Below the pieces are notes generated by a model. That model saw only the letters and a program-made list of their open reading frames with translations. It ran no database searches and was not told the DNA's origin. Positions 45,591 through 58,090 of a DNA stretch of 64,000 bases are shown here, one piece after another (position 1 is the stretch's first letter; the number at the start of each line of letters is the position of its first letter). This stretch comes from Pisolithus tinctorius (taxonomy: Eukaryota; Basidiomycota; Agaricomycetes; Boletales; Pisolithaceae), in NCBI GenBank assembly GCA_024663395.1, contig JANFAH010000022.1, positions 744,001 to 808,000 on the forward strand, in the 5' to 3' direction. Made by a program: the position numbers and the translations under genes.

Positions 45591-46980
45591 TCAGCAGATG
45601 GAAATACAACCAAGGGCATTCAGCCAGTCACTAGTGCCCAATTCACCCTCTGTAGTGAGCAATAAATATTCTGTTCCCCAACAATGGTTTGTTGCCATTC
45701 ATCTCAGCCTGCAGATGCATGAGCCTTTCAAGACAGACAATATACATACTCATGTCATACCAGACATATCCACAATGGAAATAAAACATGTGAAAGGTGA
45801 ATGGAATGGGCTAGCTTGCCACTGGACATCTCTTGCGAAGTACCCACTGACCTGCCCATCAGCTACAGGGCAGAATGCAAGGGCAGGTGATGGAAACTGC
45901 AGGTTCACATTGAGCTAACATTTAACTACAAATCTTTCTCCAGGACAAACTGAATATCAGTTGCATTCATGGGCTGCCATTTGTGTTCAGCATGCTTGGC
46001 CAACCTTGAATACATGATCCTCTGCCTCACTGCATAACACTGTACCCCAGGAGCTCCAATAGCACTGCTTCCCATCTGTATCTTATGCCATTTTTTTGCT
46101 CAAAATCTGAAAAAACTTATAGCCCATTGAAATTCTGATATTACGAGCTCTTCCTCTTCTTCCCAATGATCTTTGACAGATTTTGCTTGCAACCAATGAA
46201 TGCAATAAACTAATTGAAGAAAGTTCATCAACCTTAAAGCACTGTTGAACAGTAAGGTCAATGTACATTCAGACATCCAACTCTTTGATTCTGTGTCCTG
46301 CAGGACATCAATTGACCAAAACCATGGAAGATGGGTTCCACAGTGCTCCTGTGCATTTTGGGAGAAGGCTGCTGTCTGCACAGCCAGGTCTTCTTTATGA
46401 AGCTCTCACTTCAGGTAACCAATTTTCATAAGCATTTAGGCTGAAGTTTTTCTACAAATCATCCAAGCTAAAAGCCACTCAGACCAGGTCATCCCAGGGA
46501 CATCTGGCCATGTCCCAGGGCTATTTGCAGTGTGCAGGAGCTGGGATGTCCCATAATCCCAGCCCTTTGGTAATATATTTTGGGCTGTCCCATGGCTGCC
46601 TTAGGTGTCAGGGGTCCTCAACTGCAAAAGTGCAGCTCACACCCACATTGGAATGTCAGCTTTCAATCACAAACACATTGCTGTTATGATCATCATCCAG
46701 ACAATGAGCATACCTATCAAACTGGGGGGATGGATGAAAACATTACACTCCCAAAAAACACTTATTATACATATTAAGTGATATATGAAGACTACTGGGC
46801 AATGAGTGTGTTTGTGTGATGCCATCTGCAGAATTGTACAATGTGGATGAAGGTGAACCTGTCAATTACTAAAGGCTAATGGATTCAGAATCCCCCCAAT
46901 AGTACTGTAAGTTTGTGTTTGTTACAACAGTCACTCCTCACTAAGATCAGTACTTTTGTTTCCAACTTACAGTTGAGGTA
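45591..46980. other. Unassigned region
   Basis: No convincing coding frame on either strand. Short frames (for example 46100-46381 minus) carry no motif. Isolated CTGGGATGTCCCA words near 46540 foreshadow the minisatellite to the right. Confidence 0.3.
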
Positions 46981-47083
46981 CATACATACATAGTATCAAA
47001 ATGATGCTCTTGTGGGGGATGAGCATGTGAGTGCCCCACTGGCATAGGATGCTATATGATCTGATTGGCATGGGGCCCCATGC

Positions 47084-47660
47084 CCAGGACAGTGGGATGC
47101 CCCTTGATAGCTTTGGAGGCCACTGTGGGACATCCCACCCCCCCCCTTCCATAGGCCAGTGGAATGTCCCATGATAGCTTCAGAGGCTATGGTGGGACAT
47201 CCCATCCCCCTTCCATAGGCCATTGGGATGTCCCATGGTAGCTTTGGAAGCTACTGTGGGACATCCCACCCCCCTTCCAGAGGTCAATGGGATGTCCCAT
47301 GATAGCTTCAGAGGCTACTGTGGGACATCCCATCCCCCTTCCATAGGCCATTGGGATGTCCCATGGTAGCTTTGGAAGCTACTGTGGGACATCCCATCCC
47401 CCCTTTCATAGGCCAATGGGATGCCCCATGATAGCTTTGGAAGCTACTGTGGGACATCCCATCCCCCCTTCCAGAGGTCAATGGGATGTCCCATGACAGC
47501 TTTGGAAGCTACTGTGGGATGTTCCACCCCCCCCCTTCCAGTGGCCAGTGGGATGTCCAATGATAGCTTCAGAGGCTACTGTGGGACATCCCACCCCCTT
47601 TCTTGAGGCCAGTAGCATGTTTCATCATAGCTTTGGAGGTTACTGGGGGCCATCCCCCCA
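47084..47660. repeat. Palindromic minisatellite, about 9 units of 61-66 bp
   Basis: Each unit contains GGGATGTCCCATGATAGCTT, a few bases, then AAGCTACTGTGGGACATCCC, so each is an imperfect hairpin with an 18-bp-class stem, spaced by a C-run and CCATAGGCC. It lies about 90 bp beyond the 3' end of the KDZ transposase gene. Confidence 0.85.
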
Positions 47661-47749
47661 ATTCTGCACACTCCTGGTGTATTAAAATATTTCAGATGCC
47701 ATGGGCACTCATCTAATGAATTTTTCAGAGACATACAAGACTAGCTTCA

Positions 47750-50700
47750 CTATCTATGTGGTCTTTTACTTGGAGATGATGGGGGATCCATATCCAATAC
47801 ATCTAATTCCCAGTCATCTGCCCATGAGAACTCTGTCAATGACATCTCACTGAACTGTTGGTGATATTCATCTGCAAGAGCAAATTCCTCAGCAACACAC
47901 AGCAAGTCATCATCAAGCATTTCATCATCCCCATCATCATTCTCAGATTCCAAGTCCTCCCATCCCACCTCTTCATTTCTGTCCATGTCCATGGTGAGTG
48001 GTGCACAATCCATATTCCTCCATTCTTCAACCCTTGCCTCCCAGCTCTCCTCAGCACCTCCTGGAAAGTCCCTCATTTTTTCCTGCCACAAGAGACTCAG
48101 ACTTGCTAGTGCTGAAGCCCTGTGGTCCAGTTCATATGCAAGATCTGCACCTGATTTTCATTCAATTATCTTAATACATTCAATGACACAACAGCTCTCT
48201 TACCTGCATCCACTCTGCATTTCTCCAGCTGTCTCCATTCCTCTGAGTGCCTTCCAGTGATATCTGAGTTGCCATCATTTGCATCATAAAATTTTCTGTG
48301 GCTTTTGCAGAGCGCCCTTAAATTACTGTCAGCTCACAGCAAGAGGAATCACTTATACAGGAGGCTTACGAGATGCTGGCTTGGTTTGTACTGAAACCTG
48401 AGCCTCCCATTCAGCTTGAAGTGTCTGAATATTGATTCCAGATTTTCTTAGACCCTTTTTTGCAGAAGTCTTTTTTTCTTGACAGTGGTTCCAGCGCTGC
48501 AAAAGCCACTGGCCAACACCAGTAAGACTCTTCATGTCAAGATAGTGCACCTGGGAGTCAATAACAAAGAGCTGTTGATGATACTGAATAAAATATTAGC
48601 CTGCATTTTGTGACACAACTAATTGCATACCCCAGAAACTCGCAGAGATGGTATTAGTGACTTAATTGAACTCCAAAATCGCTCACAACCCTCTCCATCA
48701 GAAAGCCCAAACCCTTCTCGTTTCTGAGGGTGATAGATGAGCTGGCAAGCCCATTGATGACCAAAGGCATGAAAGACTGATATAGCAAAAGAAATTCGGG
48801 GTATAAATGGCCCAAGGTAGCCCCACTTTCTGCAGCTCTGTTCAAGCTGACAGCCTATGTCATATAACAGCCCAATGTGAAAATCATCAGGGAGGTGACT
48901 GAATAATGATTTGATGAGGGCAAGTGCATAGTTTTGCTTCTCCCCTGCTGAAGTCATGTTGGCAAGGTGAATAACACAATCATGACAACAGAGTAGGGCC
49001 ATAACTCCAGTATCTGAAAAGAATTGGGTACTTGCCTATACCACCATCAGAATATTGCAGACAGGTTAAATGACTAAGCTCACTTTCTGACGTCTCTCAT
49101 CAGCTGCAGTGAAGGATTCATTACAACCCTTGAGGACTGATGGTGGTATCCTCATACCCTGCTCAAACCTATCCTCATCTCCACAATTCTTCTTAGAAGA
49201 CTGACCACTCCTCTTTTGCATTGATGCCTTTGTCCTTCTCAAACCTTCAACCTCACATTCCATAGTATCAATGTCTTCTTGTGACAGAAAAACTGAACCT
49301 GTAGGGTTTACTGGGTCATCCTGTTGACTTCTTCTACGTTTCTGGGTAAAGCAAGCATCAATGCAAACAATTGCATCAGGATCAGAGGAGCTAGGACCCA
49401 AGACTATTTAGTAACATAGGATTATGTATATGCACCAAGAAACATACCTATTATTATTTTTCCAGTTGCGACTACCAAAGCATAATGGACAACACTTTCA
49501 TAGGTATTCCGAAGGCCATGTCCTTGAGCTTGAAACATCTGGAGGGTGGTGAGAGGATGATGGAACTGCAGGGAGGATGTCTGCTGGTGGGGTTGCAGCA
49601 CTTTCCAAGTGTTGTTGAACATATTCATCAACTGAGATTTCCAGGATGCAATACCAGTGGTATGCATTACTAAACCTTCGACATATACCTTCCTGCAAGT
49701 ATCATTAGCAAACATCATTAATAGATATGGATGGAAATAGTTAAAGGCATGCATTGACTTGATAAACACAACACAAGATCAGATCTACAGACATTTGCAC
49801 ATTCATACAACCACAGTGCAATCATTCATTAGACACAAACAACAAAGGCCCAATAGGTTAGACATACACAAAAACCGTAGTCTCATAATCACAACATAAA
49901 CGAAAACAGTGGATACAGATAATATAATCAATGGGACAGAATTCAGACACAAACCTTTGTGTCTACCTTGTAGCCCATGCTAGCAAGATGTGCTTCAAGG
50001 GACTTGCACCATGCAGAAATGTTTGGGGGCATGCGCATAAAGACCTGCCTGACCAGACTCAGAAGCTGTAAACTGACAGCAAGGGTTGGCCCCAGTGGCG
50101 CACATGGACAGATGGCGAGATCAACCACTTGCAAACCTGGCACAAGCCATATGTCTAAGTAGAGAGGAAAACATGCAATAAAATCTTACCATTGAAACTA
50201 ACACAGAGAACCTTCAATCGTCAAGAGATGCAACTACACTCTGGGCACTCATAGTCAACGCGGTGCCGGAAGTTTCTAGAGAGCCGTCGATATGCAAGAT
50301 AGGGCTCAATAAGTGAGGGGATGGTTTCAGACAACCACCACTGCCACTGTCTCATTTTCTTGTGAGCATTGCAGGACGGTGAGGATGGCAGGGCAAAAAA
50401 GTCATCGTGACTGACATGTAGCCCCTCTGTTAGACAATCCAAATGGGCAGGGGCGAGCTCGTCCTCAGATTGGAGGCAAGCTCCCGTGAGGGGAGGGGAG
50501 TTCGTAGCAGAAGCAGTGCAGGGGGCTGAAGTCCCCTGAGGTGGCTGCGTGAAACTGCGATGCCCAGGCAAAGTGACCAGACGTTCAATGGGAAGGTAAA
50601 AATTGGCTGTGCCCAGCACATGGTGTGGCAGCTCAACCTGGTCATGGTCAACAAGTACTGCTTGACCTCCAGGGGAATGCAAGTCGGAGACTGGTACAGG

Positions 50701-50790
50701 AGGAGGATGACTCCCAGAGGAATGCGAGTTGGAGGTCACAGGAATCGAGGAATGGTGATTCAAAAACTTCCTTGGGTGACAAAATGACAT
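47750..50790 (-). pseudogene. KDZ transposase with CxC1-type N-terminus
   Basis: Kyakuja-Dileera-Zisupton family transposase. N-terminal low-complexity part, then KKMRQWQWWLSETIPSLIEPYLAYRRLSRNFR and a Cys cluster (ECPEC). An intron leads to CPCAPLGPTLAVSLQLL, MPPNISAWCKSLEAHLASMGY, RRFSNAYHWY and CCPLCFGS. The catalytic core has IVCIDACFTQKRR (Asp at 49357-49359), ESFTAADERRQK, LLYDIGCQLEQSC (Asp at 48859-48861) and HAFGHQWACQLIYHPQKREGFGLSDGEGCERFW. A C-terminal LDMKSLTGVGQWLLQRWNHC and an acidic tail follow. All three catalytic acids are present, but TGA codons at likely Arg sites break the gene. Confidence 0.85.
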
Positions 50791-51040
50791 CTGGAATGTT
50801 GATCAGTTCTCTAGCCAGGGAGAGACAACAATCCAGCAACACCAAGTTGGAGGACTGTGACCAGAACACCTAATTCTAGTCCACTGGTCGTCAACACCAA
50901 GCCACCATGAGCACATCTGGTTAGCTGGCAGTGATAGATGAAAGCTGACCTTTTGATACATGATAGGCAAGAACAATGACACAGATGAGGGGTGAAATGG
51001 ATGCAGATTTTACGGTAACTACAAGTACATAGCCACATAA

Positions 51041-52892
51041 TTATGCTTGTGGGGGACAGGGGGGAAGTGCGGACGACGATGCAGATGATAATGTGGATGA
51101 TGATGGGATTAAGCAGTTATCGCCCAAGCTGTAAATACTGTGAGGATTTTTCGGAATAAGATGGAGGACGATAGGCAAATGACTGAAGTTATCAAAGAAT
51201 GACTGCACGTAAAATAATGCAAGCAATTTTTCCACTGCCCAAACACACACTGGTGAGGCTGACAATGGAAGTGAGGTTCCCAAATCCAGCGGAAACCCTG
51301 ACCACGAAGCGAGCAGCATCTGGAACCTCTCGACATATTCCAGCTTCATTTGGGGTTCTAGTGAGGCCAGACCTTGATCCTTAACCGGGAAGGGTTCGGC
51401 GAACATGGTAATCTCCAAATCTCCTGGGAAGATCTGCATAAAAATTTAGTAAATGGATTCTTTTGAGGTGCAAGGCAAAAACTTACCTGACGGACTTGGT
51501 CCAGCCGCTCAGATTCCACATTCGACCAGAGGGCAGGCACCAGCAGATGGTCCAAGGCAACCAGCTCGAAGCAGAAATTATGCTTGTACAGGTCCCAGAG
51601 AATCTTGCCCTTTGTTGCCAAGTCGATGGTAGTGAGGTCTGCAAGACCAATTGTAATGTCACGGAACTGCACATGACTCGGTACATCATGCTGAACCTTC
51701 ACAAACTCCGGACCAAAGATATCAGCAGCTTCATGTATTTGGTTCCCAGAAAAACTGATTGAAATGCAGTCAGGAATCGTGTTAAGATAATTGCGCCACA
51801 AATGGGGAATGATGGGGGACGCATCCAAAGCAGCGAGTCGCGTGATCCAACCTGCTTGGGCCACCAACCAATTCCAGAGGTACCTCTGCCTCCACTCCGA
51901 GGACTCGCCTCTCATAAATAGCACGGGGTGAGGGAAAAAATATGTGATTTTGGGCACACTGGCACGAATTCTCTTGGGGTCCTTGTTGATGTCAGTAAGC
52001 GCAGTGTGCCACGAGTAGATGTGAGCAGGGAAGGCAGGATCATCAAAATCCTGCAGCAAGTCAACGTTCAGAGTGGTGGAAGTCTTGGCCTTCTTCGAAC
52101 CTGCAGAATTATCTGAGCAGATAGTTGTAAGCATAAAGATCTCGATCAGTAATGAAACACCCACAAGGACTGCTGCGATGTTTAGCCCTATCTGTTCTGA
52201 CAACTCCCGAGGCAGAGCCGGGCATGCTGGAACTCGCAGTATTCAAGGCCATTGAGCTGGAGGTTGTGGGAGTCGACACTGCAGGACTTGGTTCTGGCCA
52301 GGGCACCACAAATTGCTCAAGACCCACTACTGGAGCTTCGCAGGTGTGGACATGCATAGGATCACCAGGGTAATACCACCTAGCATTCCACTTGAGCATT
52401 TGGCTGACCTTGAATTCATCTGGGGTAGTGATAATGCCTTCTGGGCGTGTAATGTCGACCTCGTGATGTATCTTCATATCCTTTGGCACTAACTCCGGCT
52501 TCCAGACTAGCCATATGGGGATGCGTGCTTCAAAAAGTCACTCGCAGACATCAGGATCCGTGGTAAATGCACCCATCCAATGCTGTTTTGCATTAAAAAT
52601 GGGCCAGAAGGGGGGGTAATTTTTATCTCAAGGGAGTCTACCATAGCGTAAATATCCAGACAAAGACGTTGGAAGAGCGCAACTAGGACCACTGTATCAT
52701 GGAAGGTGAATGGGAGTTGCTATGGAATTGTCAACTATTGAAATATCAGACAATGAGATATCATACCTTCAGATGCATGAGAGACCTTCAACATTGCCTA
52801 ATCCATATGTGCACCCAGAGAGGTCCCTTGTCGTCAGGGTTCTTTGGTGGCCAGTTCTTCACCCATTCTTCTAGTCATTTATACAAGATCTC
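51041..52892 (-). pseudogene. Unrecognised multi-exon agaricomycete gene, 3' part
   Basis: Downstream half of the gene split by A2. It resumes after A2 as LYK-TGA-LEEWVKNWPPKNPDDKGPLWVHIWIRQ (one TGA, probably a former CGA). Then FEARIPIWLVWKPELVPKDMKIHHEVDITRPEGIIT, WNARWYYPGDPMHVHTCEA, a Ser/Pro/Thr linker, FPAHIYSWHTALTDINKDPKRIR, EWRQRYLWNWLVAQAGWI, IIPHLWRNYL and DLYKHNFCFELVALDHLL. An intron at 51434-51486 (GTAAGT...TGCAG) precedes the last exon (LEITMFAEPFPVKDQGLAS...). The layout resembles multi-copy hypothetical proteins of agarics. Function unknown. Confidence 0.5.
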
Positions 52893-53344
52893 TGTTACGC
52901 TCGACCGAAGTCAAGACGTAGGGAGAGCTCAAACGCAGACTAAGGTTTCTACTGAGCAACGGCTGCAGTAACCTCTGTAAATGACAGAGGATTTGAGGCA
53001 ACGCCGGTAAGAGTGGTCCTGGTAAGGGACACTGAGGGCGAAGTTCTGAGAACGCTGCGTATGATTGAGCAGCTCAAGTCTGGGTTTCCAGGACTTGAGC
53101 CGGCAGTTTAAATACTACACAGAAACAGACCATGAGGCATCCGCATGTAACGAGGTAACTACGCCATTGGTTGAGCAACGACGACACATGTCCTAAGCAT
53201 GTAACGAGCCAGTAACGCTAGTGGTGGGAATAGAGAGCCGTCGGATCAGAGAGAAGACGGCTCTAAAAGGAAACTAAGTCCAACGGATCACAAACAGGGC
53301 AAACGTACAACCAGAAAAGGAAAAGTCAGGGGTGAAACGTAACA
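52893..53344 (-). repeat. 3' LTR of A2
   Basis: 452 bp, TGTTACGC...CGTAACA on the plus strand, nearly identical to 59280-59731. Confidence 0.95.
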
Positions 53345-53360
53345 TTACCCCCCCTCTAAG
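53345..53360 (-). other. Polypurine tract of A2
   Basis: Minus-strand CTTAGAGGGGGGGTAA directly before the 3' LTR, the expected plus-strand DNA primer. A1 (2189-2204), D (29296-29310) and C (15338-15352) have equivalents. Confidence 0.7.
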
Positions 53361-53381
53361 CGTTGAAGTCCCCGACTTCAA

Positions 53382-56300
53382 CTACTCTCCGTAAGGTTCT
53401 CCGGTCATGTTACTGATGGCGGAGTCGTCGAAATCAAAGTCATTATCATACAAATCGTTGTCCTCGCTCCCGACGAGGGTACGATCATCTACCAGAGCAG
53501 GGGTAGCTATCCTGTCCTGTAAGGGGCGACGAGGGCGGATAGAAGGACATTGGGCCTGAGTATGGCCAGGGCAAGTGGCGTGGCAAAGGGGACATTCGTA
53601 CAGTCCACAATTGATGCGGATATGGCCAAGACGGCGACAGACATAACACGCTTGACGATAGCGTGGATCAGACGGAGTAAGAGGCATGTCGAACTCGGTC
53701 AAGGCATTCAGCACAGGGGACGGCGGCAGCTGTGCAAGGGTTTCGACGATGTTTAACGTGTAGTTGAGTTCAGCACGGGAGACGCCAAAGGCAGTCTCAG
53801 GGTCTACTTCTGACGGTGAGCTATGAGACTCGCAAGGTTGGGGATTAGAGCCTGACAAGCAGCAGGCACGAGGTCTATCGGCTCTTCGGAGAGAGCGGGA
53901 CGAGTGGGAGGACGATGACGACGACGGTGCAGGAGGGGAAGATGACGCGGAGGAAACCGGAGGAGAAGTTGCAGTCGAGGGTCTTCTAGACCCAGGCAGG
54001 GGGGGTGCGATCAACGTTGGATATTGACGAACGTTATAAATGAGGTCGGCGCCTCCAAGGACGTCAAAGAGTTTAAGAAGCAGGGGAACCTGCTGGAGGG
54101 CGATTTCACCCAGGATAGTGCGAGCAGGGGAAAGGAGGGGGTTCTGGCGGTTAACATAGCGGGAAAGTTCTTCAAGCCGAAGGGCTTGGATAGTTGCATG
54201 ATATACAAGGTCAAGTGGAGAGTCTTCGTCCACTTCATGGTAAATGGTGCCGATAACAGCCGGGTCAGCGATGAAGAGTCGGTAGGAAGCGATCATCTGA
54301 TCACTGGCGGGTTGTCTCTGTCGACGAGCGAACGGGGTGTGGCGGCGAGAGGGTTCGCGGGGGTAGGTGTAACGACGAGGAGGCATTTCAAGAGTGATAT
54401 TTCTGACGGTACGAGTGGAGTGTCGAGTGGGTTGTTTCTTAGGAGGGAAGTCTCTGGGGAATCGTTTCTTATAGGCGGAGAGCGTATCATCCGCGTGTTC
54501 AAGGTGTGATTCTTTTTGCCATGAGTTTTCGGAAGAAGGGTAACCCTTCCATTTGATTAAGAAGGCGTGTCCACGGCCGGACCTTTTATGGCCGACTATC
54601 GCCTCAACTTCGTATTCTTCTTCCTCGTTGACTAAGTCAGGTGGTGGAGCCGGGAAGTTTGGTCCGTGAACGTCGTTTTCGCAATAGGGCGATAGGAGAG
54701 AAGCATGGAAAACGTTGTGGATTTTCCAGCGTGCGGGAATCGTGAGGCGATATGTTACCGGAGATAGGACGTCAGAGATGATGAAGGGTCCTTCTCGTTT
54801 TGGTGCCAGCTTCCTATTTTCATAGGAGCATTTCAAATTTCGTGCTTCTAGCCAAACCTTATCACCTTTCTGGAACGGGGTGAAGGGTTGTGACGAGCGG
54901 TCTTTCATGGTTTTTCTGGCTAGGTCGTGGGCCGCGAGGGCTTCCTCTCTAGCTTTTCAGAGTTCCTCGAGTCTGGACTCGGCGGCGGGAAGGTGGGTTT
55001 CCGTAATCAGGGACGGAAGGGGTTTCGGTTCATATCCGTACATGAGGTAGAACGGAGATTGATGGGTAACGGAGTGTGGGCGGTGGTTATGCGCGAATTC
55101 GGCCATTGGTAGGTTGTCCACCCACGAGGTGGGGTCGTTTTGGCAGAAGATGTGGAGATAAGTCTCCACTTCTTGATTTACACGTTCCGTTTCTCCATCG
55201 GTCTGTGGGTGATATGCTGTTGACAAGGCAAGGGAATACCCCAAGAGGGAAGCGAGTTCTTTTGCAAAGGTGGAGGCGAACTGAGGGCCTTGATCTGATA
55301 TGATTTTGTCGTACAACCCGAAGCGGGAGTAGACCTTTTTGAAAAACAACGCTGCGATATCGGCGGCAGAGGCAGTTTTCTTCGTGGGTGATAAAATTAC
55401 CCCCTTTGTAAGCCCATGGTCTACCATGACCAAAAGGGAATCATAGCCGTTTGAGACGGGTAAGTCGGTAACCAGATCGCAAGAGATCTGTTGGAAAGGG
55501 CAGGTCGAGGTGGAGGGGATAGGCGTGAGGGGTGGTGTCGTTGGATGGGTATTTACTTTATTTTGCTGGCATACAGCACAGCCTTCAACATATTTTCGGA
55601 CGAAGGACGCCAGTCCGGGCCACCAAAATTCGGAAGAGACGAGTTGTCGTGTTTTTAGAACACCGGGGTGTCCAGCGGAGGGGTGGTCATGGTGGTTGGA
55701 CATGACGGTCCAACGGAGGATAGGGTCATCGGGGATATACACCCGGTCTTTGTAAAGTAACACTCCGCTGTCAAATCTCCAATCAGAGAGATGAGATTTA
55801 AACGGGAGTGGCATGTCGACGTTTTCAATGGCACGAAGTGCCGTTTGGACCACGGGGTCTTTCATAGAGGATGATGCGACTTTCTGAGTGAGGTTGGTGT
55901 CAATAAGATTGACGAACAGGGTTTGTGGGAGGAGGGTAACTCCTTTGTTATCTTCGTCATCGTCAGGGATATGATCGGGTCGGCGAGAAAGTGCATCTGG
56001 TGCGGCCAGGTCTTTGCCTGGGACATGTTCTAACTGCAGATCAAAGTCTGCAAGGTCAAGGAGCCAGCGGGCCTGGCGACGATTCAAGTTTTGAGGTGAC
56101 TTGAAGTATGTCAGGTTTTTATGGTCTGTGAAGACCTTGATCGGGAAAGGAGATCCATGGAGATAATGTCTCCAGGATTTCAGTGCTCGAATAACTCCTA
56201 GCAGTTCTCTGTCATAGATGTCGTAGTTTCTTTCTGCAGGGTTAAATGATTGGGACAGGAAGGCACAGGGTTGCCATTGTCCATTCGAATCTTCTTGAAG

Positions 56301-58090
56301 GAGGATTCCTCCTGTTGCGTACTTGGACGCATCTGTAGTGATTGCGAATGGCCGAGAGGTGTCGGGCATTCAAAGTGTAGGTTGTGCCATGAAGATCCGT
56401 TTGAGAAGTTCAAAGGCATCTTGGCATCTCTTGGACCAACTCCAGTCGACCGTTTTCTTGGTGAGGTCGATGAGTGGTTGTGCGATGTCCGAATAGTAGG
56501 GGACAAATCTTCTGTAAAAGTTTGCGAATCCTAAAAAGGATCGCACATCCTTAACTTTCTTCGGAACGGGCCATTCGGCAATGCCTTGTACTTTAACGGG
56601 GTCCATGGCGACGGTGTTTTCCTTGATAATCATGCCAAGGTATTCCACCTCGGCAAGATCAAAATGACATTTTTCTAATTTCAGAGGGAGAGAAAGTTCT
56701 CTCATCCTTTCAAGAACACGACGGGTTCTTCGTTTATGTTCTTCGGGGTCGCTTGAGAAGATAAGGAGGTCGTCCATGTAAACGACCAGCCATCCTTCGG
56801 CGATCATATCTCTGAAAGAGTCGTTCATGAATCGCTGGAATGTGGCGGGGGAGTTGCACAATCCGAAGAACATAACGGTTGGTTCGAAGAGTCCTTTATG
56901 CGTAATGAATGCGGCTTTCCACTGGTCTCCTTCCTTGATACGGACATTATTGTAGCCTGATCTGACATCCATCTTCGTGAAAACAGAGGCTCCTTTTAGT
57001 TTGTCTACAAGGTCTGAAATGAGGGGAAGGGGGTATGCATCCTTCACCGTATTCTTGTTCAGATACCTGTAGTCTTGACAGGGGCGTAAGGAGCCGTCTT
57101 TCTTTCCTACGAAGAAGAAGGGGGCAGCTTGGGGGATTTCGAGGGACGGATCTTTCCTTCTCGAAGGTTCTCTTCGATAAACCTTTCTGCGGACTCTCGC
57201 TCAGAGGGAGAGAGAGGGTATGCCTTGGCCACCTTGGGGACGAAGTCTTCTACAAGGTTTATGGCATGGTCGTATGGTCGTGATGGAGGTAAAACCCCAT
57301 CAGATGGTTTTTCGAAAACCGAGGCGAAGTCCTTGTACTCTTCAGGGAGGACTGCCTTCGGTTTCTTCTTGTGTTCTTCTTGGGCTAACTCTGTAGCCGT
57401 GGTGATCTTTCGGAGAAGGCTATTATTGGGATTAACCTTCTTGGCTTCTTCAACGAGTTTTCCAACCGACATCACGAAATGTGCTCGGATGGTTTCGTCT
57501 TCTGGTTCTTCATAATCCATGAACTTGTTTATCCCTTTCTTTTCAGTTGGGGATACAAGGTTCACAGTTGGTTCTTCGACGGCAATGGAAGAGACGTTGC
57601 GTTTTAACTCCTTTGATCTATCGGTTTTCTCGTCGATAGACAACGTGCCCATCCTCCAGTCTACAACAGGGTTGTTTTCTTGGAGCCAGGGGAGACCCAG
57701 AATGATGTTTTCCGTTCCACAATTGATGACATGGAAAAAGGACTGGTGGACGAGTCCTTTAACCTTGAAGTAGAGAGTGGCAGAAAACAGTATTTTTCCC
57801 TTTGAGTTCTGGGTTCCATCGGCGTTTTTAGCGAGGATGGGTTCGGCGAGTCGTTGAATGGGGATTCGATGCTTTCGCACAAAACCCCAGTCGATGCAAG
57901 AAATCTCTGCTCCGGAGTCAACCAGAGCGGTAGTGTTGACGACTTTCTGAGTAGTTTCTGATGCGTAGAGGGAGATGGGAATCTGCATAGTACGTTCCGG
58001 TGTAGACGTTACAAGTACAGGGGCAACAGAAACTAAACTGTCCTTAGTTTGGGGAACATCTGGCATCAACGCAGAGTTCCCGTTTAAAAA
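53382..58090 (-). pseudogene. A2 pol with chromodomain and C-terminal zinc-knuckle extension
   Basis: Polyprotein in the -1 frame. Protease ALVDSGAEISCIDW; RT with [25 protein letters not shown] and catalytic [10 protein letters not shown]; RNase H TTDASKYATGGI and DHKNLTYF; integrase HPGVLKTRQL, CAVC, DQGPQFAS and YHPQTDGETERVNQ; chromodomain FLIKWKGYPSSENSW. About 350 residues then continue to tandem knuckles CYVCRRLGHIRINC and CPLCHATCPGHTQAQC and an acidic end. Breaks: a 1-base deletion in a C run near 57130 (A1 keeps the frame: [10 protein letters not shown]), TGA at 56370-56372 and TGA at 54957-54959. Confidence 0.92.

Noticed and set aside
47084..47660. CRISPR-like array
   Set aside because: Units are contiguous palindromic minisatellite copies with no unique spacers, in a eukaryotic context.
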